Below are positions 20,018 to 33,000 of a stretch of 64,000 bases of DNA, in pieces. The stretch lies in NCBI RefSeq assembly GCF_000327385.1, contig NW_008706747.1, positions 573,396-637,395 of the forward strand. The letters run 5' to 3'. Origin of the DNA: Lottia gigantea. Taxonomy: Eukaryota; Mollusca; Gastropoda; Lottiidae. The number at the start of each line of letters is the position of its first letter. The first letter of the stretch is position 1. The translations under genes and the position numbers were made by a program. The notes beneath the pieces are model-generated. The model was given only the letters and a program-made list of their open reading frames with translations, was not told the origin of the DNA and did not search any database.

Positions 20018-20026
20018 CTCGCGAGA
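20018..20026. promoter_or_regulatory. TCTCGCGAG element (BANP/Kaiso-type) in TPR gene promoter
   Basis: ATCTCGCGAGG on minus matches nine of ten bases of TCTCGCGAGA, a core element of CpG-type housekeeping promoters bound by BANP. It lies ~85 bp upstream of the proposed start codon in a locally CpG-richer patch. Confidence 0.45.
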
Positions 20027-20163
20027 TAAGACGACATTTTGAACGACTGATTTTGCTGCAGAAAATTTCCTCGTCGTCAGCTGAAGGCTTAACAAGAGTT
20101 GTCTCCCTTCAACTACTTTCACATCGAATTCTTTAAACGATTTAACACAAACATCACTTACAT

Positions 20164-20724
20164 GGTAGTCAATACAACTCACTATCAATTTCAACTGATT
20201 ACCGTAGTTTTCAATACAACTCACTATCAATTTCAACTGCTTACACTGAGAGTTTTCAATACAACTCACTATCAATTTCAACTGATTACTGGGTAGTTTT
20301 CAATACAACTCACTACCGGTTTTCTTATCATTGGTAGATTAAGATTACTGAGCTGTATTCTTTTATCGATTGATTACTCTCGGGTAGTTTTCAATACAAC
20401 TCACTATCAATTTCAACAGATTACCCCGAGTAGTTTTCAATACAACTCACTATTAATTTCAACTGATTAACCTGAGTAGTTTTCAATACAACTCATTATC
20501 AATTTCAACTGATTACCGTAGTTTTCAATACAACTCACTATCAATTTTAACTGATTACGGAGTAGTGTTCAATACAACTCACTATTAATATTAACTGATT
20601 ACTGAGTAGTTTTCAATACAACTCACTATTAATTTCTTCTGATTACCCTGAGTAGTTTTAATACAACTCACTATCAATTTCAACTGATTACCCTGAGTAG
20701 TTTTCAATACAACTCACTATTAAT
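20164..20724. repeat. ~46-bp minisatellite, array 1 (upstream of TPR gene)
   Basis: About a dozen units of TTTCAATACAACTCACTATC, AATTTCAACTGATTAC and a CCTGAGTAG spacer of variable length. It starts within ~150 bp of the promoter motifs. The same unit forms a second array at 31597-32566. Confidence 0.9.
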
Positions 20725-23609
20725 GTAAGTCTCTCCACTCTAATATTGAATAATTAAAAAGTCATCAATTTTATTGCTTTAAGTTTTATTACTGTAAAAA
20801 AAAAACAGATAGGAGAAAAATGATATTTACAAAGAATCTTTAAATGTTGATTAACATGATAAATCTAGACTAGGTTTAATCAATTTATTTAACTAGGATT
20901 ATTTAAATTTTTACTTAAAAAAAATCTATGGAGGTTTTGATAAGATACATATATGGTAAATCATGTATTGCAATATACTAATTCATAATGGTATTGGTTT
21001 ACCACAAATATTAAGGTCTAATTTACATTATAATTATTAAAAATCTACAATGATAGCACCCATCTGAAAATATTAAGGCAATGTTGTTCAAGACTACTTA
21101 TAAATATGGCAAAAATGATTCAGCAAATTTGGTAAAATGTGGAAGTTATTATTTTTTGGTATAAAAATATGTTGAATTTGAGCATTTCAAGAAAAATAAA
21201 TATTTACATATAGAATGATAAGGAAATGTAAAGCTTAATTCTGATCAGGTTTGCTTTATTATATCATGACATAATCATATAATATATATAATCTCATATA
21301 ACACACTGTCATATCTTGAAAATCACGATGACCACCATTTTTTTCTGCTAGTGAAAATCTGCAATAGCCACTATTCCCATATCACGAAATACAGCGATTT
21401 GATTAGATTGTATTCTAGCGAATACAGCCAATCAGCTAATTGTTTACAGACGTCAGCTCTGATTGACTTATTCACTAGCGTACAATCCAATCAAATTACT
21501 GCATTTACCAACTTCTGTGATACAAGAATGGTGGCTATTGTAGTCAAGGTATAAGACACAGTTCTTAATAGCTTGACATTGTATAGAATTAGGCTTGACA
21601 TTTCCTTTAAAGATCTGACTTGATCTACAAGTTTTACTATGTCTTAATAAAACAACAAATATAATGGCAACACGGCAACAATATTGAAAATACCTTATAA
21701 CATATAGCTTAGGTCAACCTTCCAAATTCTGAATCTTCTTATTCATGTTCCAAATCCACAAATAAAGGTACAATCACACAGGTTATTTCTCAAATGATCA
21801 AAGACAACATTAATTTTGTATTGTTTCCTTGTTGCAAACTTAAAATGTGCGAACTATTTAATGCAGTCATTAATATAATCTATGTTTTTTTTAAGAGCAT
21901 TTGACCTAATCCAAGCTGATCCTGCATTTGAAAGTTGACCCAAGCATCACTAATATAACATTGAAATAAATAATTACAAAATTGAGAGATATTGAATTGA
22001 AATTAAATATGGCGTATTGAATCTACAATACCTTAACTAAGAACTAACAACACTGGAAGAGGGAGGTCAAAGTTCAGGATGACATCACCTGGTGCCATTC
22101 TGTAACCAGGTTTGTCAACTAATATTTAACCAATGTAATACCAAACTCTTGGTTTTATTTTTTATCAATAATGTGAATTCATTTTTTATTTGTGACTTTT
22201 TTGAAATTTAAGAATTAGTTTCTTATCTTTTTTTATGACAATCCTAGAAAATTCGTACATGCATTTTTGCAAATGCGACTTTTGACCTCTCCTTCTCAAA
22301 AACCTCATAATTCTACCCATCAAATAGATGGAGTTTTAACCCTCTATAACAGGTTTTTCAAGTCAGACCTGTGGTTGAAAAATAGCAAACTTTGCATGAT
22401 ATCATTAACAAATTTCAAACAAAAAACAGAAAGCTTTGCATAAATGAAAAATGAAATCCTTTAATTTAAAGCAATAAGCCAAGCCCACAAATAAAATAAC
22501 CACGTTAACTCCATAATTCACTTAAAAATACAGAAAACTGATCAAAATGGATTTTAAAATTCCAATAACAAATGCTACATTTAACAAACTTTTGAAATTT
22601 TCAATGGCCCTGTTCATCACCGAGGTCTGAAAAGAATTGGAATGCTGAATTTTTTTTGGGGAAGAAATCTCCACAATGAAATGAAATTACCATAAATAAA
22701 ATGAAACAGTCATAGTTAGAAAATACAAAATTCTCAAATGGGAAGAACAGACTATAACGAAAAAGATTCAACAATATTGCTCAACATAAATATTGAAATG
22801 TAGCTATAACTTGGGCTATACTTCGGAAGAAATACATTGGAAATAAATGAAAGCATGCTATAATATTAATCTTTGTACGAAAGGTTAACTATAAGGTTTT
22901 GAGAGACACATAGAATGAATCTTTTAATATCTGACAACAAAACACAGTTCAGTACTACACAACATGACACGGCTATAAAATATTGCTGAAGAATCTCTAT
23001 GTCGAATAAATAGAAATTGTCGTGTTGAGGTTGCGTCATGTGGTATTTTGTATTTTTTCTGTCATGTGGTACTGTGTCTTGTAACTGGTGTATAAAATGC
23101 CCTGTAGGTAATGTTCCACTCTATAATTGGACATATTTCTGTAGCTATGAAGCTTGGTTTATCAATGGTATACTTGTGTTGAAAACTCGCTTTTCAAATC
23201 TTTATCCAAGTTATCCAAATCATCATTATATGGCTGGCCCTAAACCCAATTCTGATATCCCATCTGAATATCACGTCAGAGGAACTGGCTATATCTGAGT
23301 AAGACAAAGAAACTGAGAGCATGTTGGTGCTGTAGGAAAGTACTGGATATTAACCTCTTAAAAATATGAATCGACTCACAAAGAAATGTAAGTGTTTTAT
23401 AAAACAGACTAGGTTCATGAGACAATTATGGTATGGTCAATAATATCTTGGATCTTCAGAGGTTAAAATTTACAAATTAAAATAAAAATCACTAGTGGTA
23501 GAATTGTTCATTTAACAAACGCACCCCAGAAAAAAAATCACAGAAATTTAAGACCTTGCAAGTTGCAATCTTGAGGCTTTATTTGAAGCAAGTTTTAATA
23601 TTACGGTAC
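20725..23609. other. Intergenic stretch between the two genes, no gene recognised
   Basis: AT-rich DNA between the TPR promoter array and the KLHL 3' end. Apart from the foldback at 21330-21560 I see no domain-bearing reading frame. A TTTATT (minus AATAAA) at 23579-23584, about 440 bp past the KLHL stop, is one possible poly(A) signal for that gene. Confidence 0.4.
21330..21560. mobile_element. Foldback element with CAATAGCCAC arms
   Basis: The arms CAATAGCCACTATTCCCATA (21362) and the complement of TGATACAAGAATGGTGGCTATTG (near 21541) pair. Inner arms share GATTTGATTAGA / CCAATCAAATTACTG and AGCGAATACAGCCAATCA. Partial relatives lie near 18030, 42870 and 54240. Confidence 0.55.
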
Positions 23610-23808
23610 TTAAAGGGATTGTATTAAAGAAGTTTTCTGAAACTTTTATCAGGGCATGAATTTGTACCATTCCAATTTTCAATCAGGTGTCTGTCGTTTC
23701 TGCAATTTCTTTAAAATTAAGTGTTTGATGACATCACTATTTCCTGACGAGTATCGTCATCAAACACTTAGTTTTTAAGTGGATTGCAGGAACCACAATG
23801 TGTGAATA
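23610..23808. mobile_element. Foldback MITE family B, cut by the assembly gap
   Basis: It begins TTAAAGGGATTG and shows the family B inner arms (GTGTTTGATGACATCAC and its complement CGTCATCAAACAC). The right end falls in the N run. Confidence 0.6.
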
Positions 23809-23858
23809 NNNNNNNNNNNNNNNNNNNNNNNNNNNNNNNNNNNNNNNNNNNNNNNNNN
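23809..23858. other. Assembly gap (50 N)
   Basis: A run of exactly 50 N, presumably a scaffold gap of nominal length. It lies in the 3' flank of the KLHL gene and inside a foldback element. Confidence 0.95.
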
Positions 23859-24019
23859 GAATGATTTTGCCTGAGAAAAGTACGATATGATAAATAAATG
23901 ATGTGTTTTGACTATGATAAATATTTTACAACCATGAAGATACTGAGATTCACTTTTTTCAGATGTAAAAGTCCTGACGGCCATTTTTTCAGCAAAGCTA
24001 ATGATCGTTTGAGTGATAG

Positions 24020-24079
24020 TCAGCTTGATTGTACATGAACCACACATGCTCCTGCTCTACCAGTACATAAGGAGGAAAC
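24020..24079 (-). CDS. KLHL5: KLHL exon 10: end of Kelch blade and stop
   Basis: It encodes [19 protein letters not shown] then [11 protein letters not shown] is the strand that closes the propeller in this group. Acceptor TTTTTCAG. Confidence 0.9.
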   Translation of the reverse strand, partial: VSSLCTGRAGACVVHVQSS

Positions 24080-27000
24080 CTGAAAAACACATTATAAGTC
24101 AGTGTTTTGAAATAAAATGAAATGAAATGAATGGAGATTTACATCTTACTTTTTGCCAAAGCAGACGGTCATGCAAATCAAATGAAGAAATTTTGCCAAG
24201 GCCACGACATTAGCCTACTCTTTTTCAATTTCCAACTTTCTTGAGCCAATCGCTTTTTCCATGTCTGCCCCTGAGACAAGGAGAAAGCAGGTATAAAAAT
24301 CTCAACTTATGCGGGGATTGAACCCTGGATCTTCAGGTTAGTAAACAAGCGCACAACAGCTCACTGTTAGTGATTTGCAGGTTCAGAATGCTTGATCATT
24401 TTATGTGGTTCAGTAAGTAATAAAAAATGAGAATTGTGCTATGAAACTTTAAGATTCTAGACTTAGATTTGGATTATCACAAAATAAATTCCTTAGACAA
24501 ATCACAGATGCGAAATCAAGTATTCCCCTAAACTCACCTTTGTCCATTCATTAGTAACAGGATCATAGCATTCAACATCATTTAAATATTGCTGACCATC
24601 ATAGCCTCCAACAGCGAAGATTTTATCACCCAAGGGAGATAACCCTACTGCATCACGCGGACATCCGATTGGTGCTATCATTGTCCATTGGTCTGTTTTT
24701 GGATCATATCTGAAATTTGATAAGTTCCTTCAATTAAACAAGAGCTTATTTGAATTTTGCAAATCATCCAATGACTTCAAATTATCCCCCTTTGACCACA
24801 AAAGGAATTATGGTTCTTGAGTAAAGAAGGAAATGTTATAAAGAGTTTCTGAAGTGGCCAAATATATATAGAAAGTTCATCAACGGTTTTCCACCCAAAT
24901 TTTTGTGCTTTCCTAAGTTGGAAAGCTGGAAAGCTGGTAAAAGAAAGGTATGGCATTGTTTCAGACAATTGATGCTGCAACAAAATCTTAGGAATCATAC
25001 CAACCTTTCAGCACAATCAAATCTGCTACATGTTGGATTAGTAGCTGGTGTTTCATGACCACCTACAGCGTACAGGAATCCATTACAATTAGCAACACCT
25101 ACTCCCCCTCTTCGCTTAGACATAGGGGTACAGTTGGTCCATTTATTAGTATGAGGATCGAAACATTCCACAGTTTTAAGACAAGAACTACCATCTCTAC
25201 CTCCAACAGCATATAACCTGGAGAGTAAATAATAAAAAAAAAGAATAAACTATGGATAGCAAAAGATTTTTTTTTTTTTCAATTTCTACTTCAGCAGATC
25301 TTTGTTTAAACCACACACCTTTATCAATAAATTTGGATATTGGTTTACTTTATCCAATTAGCTTCATCTTAGGCACTGCAAACTGTTGCAAAGATGTCGA
25401 CGAGACAGTGCTATGTAGCTAAGGTTTGGATTTGTTTTGGGAGAAAGCTGAAGAACTTGAAAAACCAAATTATTCTCACAGTTGCCCAATCAAGCACTTT
25501 ACTAACCAAGTGGGGCCAGGCAGTACCATCTTCCATCCAAGGACTTGCAAAAACAAGCGACTCCTTATTCTATATCAAGTCCAGGCAATGTAAATAAAAT
25601 CTTGCAACTGCAAAGTTACTTACTTTCCATGTAAAGCTGCCACACCAACAGTACTCCTCATAGTAGACATTGGAGCTACATAACTCCATTGTTTAGCTTG
25701 TGGGTCCCATCTTTCTACTGTACTCAGATAGGACCAACCATCATGGCCACCTACTGCATACATTGGTCCCTCCAGCACACCAACACCTGAAATAAAACAG
25801 TTTACAAATCAAACTATCTTTATAGGTATTAGGGGGTGAAAGCGGACACCAGACTGACTCTCAGAAGCAATGGCACAGGCATAAGAATTTTTCTTACCTT
25901 GAAGATTTATAGAGTAATCTTAGCAAATAAGACATCTACCAGAGCAAAAGTTAATACATTGCAATCATTTTTAATAGAGAAATGCTGATCTGTTGATCAA
26001 ATTTGGCTAAAACTCACCCAAACCATGCCTGTGTGTTGACATAGGTTGCATCAGTGTCCAGGTTTTCTTTTTCGGATCATAACATTCCACTGTATTTAAT
26101 GTTTTTAATCCATCACGACCACCAACAACATACAGTTTCTCATCTAACACTGCTACTCCAAACTGTAATCTTCTACCATTCATATTAGCTACTTGTGTCC
26201 ATGTGTTGGTTCGTAATTCATATTTTTCTATACTTGTGGCTCCTGTAAAAATCACGATTTCATCATTTTAAGCAAAAATTTATACAAAATCAGGAATGCA
26301 TGAAAATTCAAAAGAACCAAAATGTAATACGAATATTTCATGAAAATTATTAGATTGAGCAAATCCAGAAAAACTCAAAAAATAAACAAGACTATTTTAG
26401 GAAGAATAGAAAAAATTGAAACCATACAATTCCATTCATTATGTTTATTAAACTTAAACAATTTTTAACAAGAAAATCTCTTAGCAAATCAACAATGCTA
26501 TGATAAGATAGCAATTTTACCTTTAGTGCAGTCCATACCACCAACAGCATAAAGAACACCCACTGTAGATTTTCTGGGTTTAATTCGTGGAGATTGGAAT
26601 GATGATCTTCGTTCTGGTAATAAGTGATATTTAAAGGCTTCCATTATCAATGTCTGACATTCTTTATCATCTTGAAATAATGGATTATTATGAACATGGT
26701 CCGCGATAAACTGAAAAAATAAAAATAATTTATAAACCTTTTAAAGATTGCACTATTAAAGGGATTGTAAAGATGATATTTAAACTTTTAACAGGGACAC
26801 TGATAGCATTGATTTGCACCAATTCATTTTTCAGTCAGATGTCTGTGGTTCCTGCAATTTAACTTTAACGAAGCGATTCACTATATTGCAAAGGGCCTTA
26901 TACAATATCAACATATTTTGTGACAGTGATGTCAAATGCTTAGTTTTAGTGGAATTGCAGGAACCACAGACATCTGACTGAAAAATGTATTGGTGCAAAT

Positions 27001-30000
27001 TGGCATTGCCAGCATCAACAAGAACACTGCTCTGGTTAAGAGTTTCCATGAATGTGACTTCAAAATTACTCAAATACACCCTTACAAATGCCAAGTTATC
27101 TCTGATACAATTTTATCAGGTGGAAGCAATTAATATTCTTGATAAATTAAATAGCCATTTACAGTTTTTTTACATGATTTTCCTTAATATTTCCAAAGTT
27201 ATGACATCACAACATCACAAGGAATTTATTATCTGAAACTAACTATAAAAATGTTAAATCAGTCTTAATGTTCCCTTTAATAGACTATTAACATTATGTA
27301 GACAGTGTAAAGAGTATATATTGATGACATAAAGACAAGACTATCTGACAGACAGATATCTAATAGGCCAATATGAGATATATAATAAGATGATAGGATA
27401 TGATAGTTTCTAATTAATCTGGTAACATTATCACTAATCTTCTAGACTATCTTAACATAAACATTACCACCATCTTAAAGAGACTGTAAAGAGGTTTTCT
27501 AAATTCTTTATGTGTACTATCAAGGACATCAATTTGCACTATTCCAATTTTCAATCAGACATCTGTGGTTCCAGCAATTCCACTAAAACTAAGTGTTTGA
27601 AGGGCCTTATGTGTTGAGGCATTTGTGATTAGTGACGTCAACAAACACTTAGTTTAAGAGGAATTGCAGGGACCACAAACAACTGACTGAAAATTGAGGC
27701 TATTAGTGTCCCTGTTACATATAAAAAAATTCAGAAATCTCTTCACAATCCCTAAGTGTCTTTGAACACAAACTGAGGCTAGAAAACCTCTTCAAAATCT
27801 CTGTCATTCAGCAAAATCTTTGTGAAATTGACAACTTACCTGAGGTGACATCAATGGAAGTTTGATATGAATTAAAAGTTTTGGAAGGAATTTTTTTCGG
27901 TTGGGGAGATCATGTTTTGCCCATTTGACTAAAGCTTCAAATATTGTCTCTTCATTGGGAACATTTAAATCATCACTGGCTAATAATTTACACACTTCTT
28001 CAAACGGTAAAATAAAAAACTCTTGATTGTTCATCACTTCTACAAAATTTTCCTGCAAACAGATAAAAAAAATAGAGATGAAATTTCGTAATAATTTAGT
28101 CCATTGAGTACTCATGTAGTGGAACATGAACAAAAGATGTATTCCGAGAAGCAGTATTAGATACTGAATGCACCTTTACTTTCGCATCATAAAATCCCAG
28201 TGTTGGAGAGGGAATAAATTTGATTGGCTGCTGGTATCATCAAATGGATGAATATCAAGATGCCTGTCTAAAGACCCTAACTTAAGTGGTAAATTAAAAA
28301 TTAAAATTAATAAAAAACGGAACGAAAGTTTGGTCTACTTTTAATTAGAATGGAAAATCTTACTTACCATAACATAATTATTGGCAACTTTAAATAGATT
28401 TGAACAGCCTTGTATATCAGCAAACTGGCGTATACCGATACAGTTGGACGGATGTAATTGTTTCATTAAGAAACTACAGCAGGCTTCTACCACCTCTGAT
28501 AACTGAATAAGGCACGCAGTGGATAACAAACTCTCTACTGTTTCTTCTTTTAATTCTATTTTACCTGCAAAAATACAGATTGATAAAATTTCATTAGCTG
28601 TATAAAAAAATGTATTTCCGTTCGACTCATTCAAATGAAATTAACTGAATGGAGTTTTACATCCTGTTTTCTGCAGTTTACTATGTTATCCTTATATAAT
28701 CCGATAAATCTAAAACTCAGTAATTATCCATAAATATACATTTAACTATTGAAAAATAGTCATAATATCAAGATTAAGCATTTTTCAATAATTACTTAGT
28801 TTATGAATTTTCCAATTTTCTAGATTTTACAGGGATTCTGTTGTAACTTTATGACACCAGGTAAGTTCACTGATGAATATATACTCATATTGACCATTTC
28901 GAGAACTTAAATTTTATGTTCATTTTAAGACGTATAGTATTACTTTAATGAATTCCAAAATATCAATTGATAAAATTTAAAGAAAAAACTTCAAGACATC
29001 TTCCAGTTTGACTAATTCAAATGAAATTATATGAATGAGTTTTACTTCCTACTTTTCTGCACCTTATATTAGGCTAATGAAGATGGACAACACCGTGCAG
29101 TATGCAATGAGGGAAATTTTTTCCAGGAAAGTAGCATAAGCCTACATTGTTTTGAGTGTTGAGGGATCTTTAACATGTACATCTTTCAGAACATGAGGCC
29201 CATGAATATTGAACCATCCTAATGACAGCTCTTAATGTTAACCCCCCCTCCAACTCCAAAACACATAAAAACAGTAAGTTTTACGCTTGCATTAGGTTTA
29301 TATGGAATATATATCTGTTAATGAATTTCTATATTTCAACATCCACCTTCTGAATTCATCTCTTTAATGTATATATATATATAAAAAATAATAATTATAT
29401 TCAATTAAACCAAATCTAACCCTGTGACCTCTACTTAAAATCTTGAACAAGTCAAAGCTAATGGATCTATCCATCAAAAATACTAGAAAATTGAATAAAA
29501 ATGATAAACTCAATATTCAATAAATATGTTCAATATTTGACAGGTAAGATAATAAATGCTGACAAGGTGAATTTTATGATTTATTTTAGAATAATTTTTG
29601 ACCTTAACACTTATCTTAAAACCTATCTAGATGTCCACTTATTCATTTTATTGTTAATAAAATATCAACAAATATGAAAAATATTATTATAAACTTAAAC
29701 AATGGTGTATTGAGGCAGTAACTTTTGGACCAAGGCCTCACCCTCGGCCATAAAAAATGAGAAAATTTTTATTCTACTTTCACTCCTAAAGTTGTTAGAT
29801 GTATTCTGCGGCTTACAGCATTAGAAAATTTTCCAGGGAAAGGCACTGACCTCCCCAAAAGAACTAATCCTCTCTAAAATCTTCAAAAGTATGTTAGGAT
29901 ATAAGTGCCTCAAACCCCCCGTAAATGAAATCCTATCCACTGGCTATAAATATATTTTTGCTAAAATTCCTTTAATTTTGGATTGTAAGTATTTATTCCA

Positions 30001-33000
30001 GCTGAAAACAACCAGAACTTACAAAAGATTCATTCCTTAGTTCAAAAAGTAATTATCAACTTAAATCTTTCAAGATCAAAGGCAATAACTCTGCTTCATT
30101 GTCAAAAAATCATTAACTAGGACACAGGAAAACTTCAAACTTTCAAAGAACAAGGGCAATCACTCTGTATTCATCAGAAGTAATCACCAAATTCAAACTT
30201 GATCATCATTTTAAAGATCATACATGTTTTAGTAAATCCAGACCAATCAAAATATATTGAAAAATGAAGAGTTAGGTCAGTTGTCTGAAGATCGCACATC
30301 ATGAAACAGGTTTCAGGTTCTGATCTAATATTTCTAGACTGTCAATAATACAGATGATTTGTGCTTCACACAGCTTATTATCAGTTTTATTGACCTATCG
30401 ATATTTATGACAAATACAGGTTGACATGACAATTTTATTTGAAAATGACAAATAATGGCAGCCATATTGGTAAAGTGTGTTTGCTCGCTGTCTGCAGTCT
30501 CGAAAAATTTCATTAAACTACAAATATAGAAACTAAATATCTGATAGATTGATCATAAAGTTAGGAATTTACTTTATATTTTGTTGTTAAAATTTATTTG
30601 GAAAACCAAACATTTTGGTCAAAGTACATCTTTTGAGTCCAATTTTCATTGTGTTTGCTCATTGTCTGCAGACTGGAAAAAATATCATTAAAATACAAAA
30701 ATAGAAACTAAATATCTGATAGATTGATCATAGTGTTAGGAATTAACTTCACATCAAATATTTCCTGCTGAATCTATTTTGAAAACCAACTGCATTGGTC
30801 AAATATCATTTTTTGATCTGAAATGAATGGAGTTTTACGTCCTACGTTTCTGTACCTGATTGGGTGAGTAAAGAAGGACAATGCCATGCAGTATGCAATG
30901 AGGGAAATTTAGCTAGGACAGCTGCATAAGCCTACTTTTTTTCGATTTCCAACTGTTGAGGGATGCAAAGCCTGTAGCACATGAGGCTTCGGTTTATTGT
31001 CCCATCTGAACAACTAGATGCTTTTTTGATGTCTGCCCTGCTTACCCACATCACTGATAGAGAGAAATTTGGTTGAAAATTCTGATAGTGGGATTTATCC
31101 CTGGACCCGCCTAACTCACAGAACCAGTTTTAAAAGTCACAAATTTCATATTTTGATCAATATCTGAATATTTCATTACAATGGAATACAAAATAACCTA
31201 CAATTCTTTTCAAAAGATCAATCAAATTTCTAATTCAATGGAATTATTCAGTCTAATTATTATTTTTTGACAAGCGTAAACCTTAAGTCTATTTATTAAC
31301 TATCATAAATTGTTTTAATTATAAAAACCTTTGATGAATGGAAATGTTAATCATACACATGTCTAAGTGCCGTTTTCTAATGAAATAAAGACTTAATGAA
31401 ATTTTAAGTGCCTTTGTTCTAGAACTAATGTCACATGCCATAGTCTGTAATTAAAGTGCTCTACTAGTGTTGTAATTTCCTGTATGGCTGTTGGTGCTTT
31501 TAAGAACGTTAATTTCACTTTTGTATCATATTTTTAATCTTCAAATTCTCTGAAAACACATGATTACTTTTAACCATAGTGATTTTAAATCAGCCTTTTC
31601 AATACAACTCACTGTCAATTTCAACTGATTAACCTGAGTAGTTTTCAATACAACTCATTATCAATTTCAACTGATCACCCTGAGTAGTTTTCAATACAAC
31701 TCATTATCAATTTCAACTGATTACCCTGAGTAGTTTTCAATACAACTCACTGTCAATTTCAACTGATTACCCTGAGTAGTTTTCAATACAACTCACTGTC
31801 AATTTCAACTGATTAATCTGAGTAGTTTTCAATACAACTCTCTATCAATTTCAACTGATTACTGAGTTGTTTTCTTTAATCAACTGATTACCCCGAGCAG
31901 TTTTCAATACAACTCACTATCAATTTCAACTGATTACTGAGTTGTTTTCTTTAATCAACTGATTACCCTGAGTAGTTTTCAATACAACTCACTATCAATT
32001 TCAACTGATTACCCTGAGTAGTGTTCAATACAACTCACAATCAATTTCAACTGATTACTGAGTTATTTTCTTTAATAAACTGATTAACCTGAGTAGTGTT
32101 CAATACAACTCACTATCAATTTCAACTGATTACTGAGTTGTTTTCTTTAATCAACTGATTACCCTGAGTAGTTTTCAATACAACTCACTATCAATTTCAA
32201 CTGATTAATCTGAGTAGTTTTCAATACAACTCACTATCAATTTCAACTGATTAATCTGAGTAGTTTTCAATACAACTCACTGTCAATTTCAACTGATTAC
32301 CCTGAGTAGTTTTCAATACAACTCACTATTAATTTCAAATGATTAATCTGAGTAGTTTTCAATACAACTCACTATCAATTTCAACTGATTAACCTGAGTA
32401 GTTTTCAATACAACTCACTATCAATTTCAACTGATTACCCTGAGTAGTGTTCAATACAACTCACTATCAATTTCTACTGATTACTGAGTAGTTTTCAATA
32501 CAACTCACTATCAATTTCAACTAATTACTGAGTAGTTTTCAATACAACTCACTATCAATTTCAACTCAGTACACTGACTGGTCAAAGAAAATCTCAAAGA
32601 GTTAAAAGATACAAAAGTACCAATAATTCTGTCAAATTTGAATGACAAATCATCAATTTCAATCTAATAAAACATTGGAATCAAATATTCCGGAAATTAA
32701 GTTGAAAAGATAGCATTATTTTCTGTGATTGTGGACAAATGATATTTAACAGGTCTCATGGAGAGCTTGTCTGGTCTTTGTGTGATGTTCATTACACAAG
32801 ATTAAAGTATTAGACAATATTGGAGAGAGGGATTAGCTAACTTGAAACACGCATATTATTGTCTCCCTTCGAGCTACTTTATGTCTCGTTCAAGTTTTAA
32901 AGGGACAGGTTTGCCATCAGACCAATCAAACCTTATTCTCTAGAACGGAATTTTTTTTTTTTTAAATCTTCAAACTCAGCCCTCAGATATTAATCATACA

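Noticed and set aside
19943-20281. Minus-strand frame with KLIVSCIEN repeats
   Set aside because: It is a reading of the 46-bp minisatellite running into the TPR promoter region.
23038-23298. 86-codon plus-strand frame with several Cys (MWYFVFFLSCGTVSC...)
   Set aside because: It is isolated, shows no recognisable domain, and has a local TGTCATGTGGTA duplication at its start. Too weak to call.
31597-32566. CRISPR-like array appearance
   Set aside because: The repeats are contiguous with no unique spacers, and the context is an intron of a eukaryotic gene.
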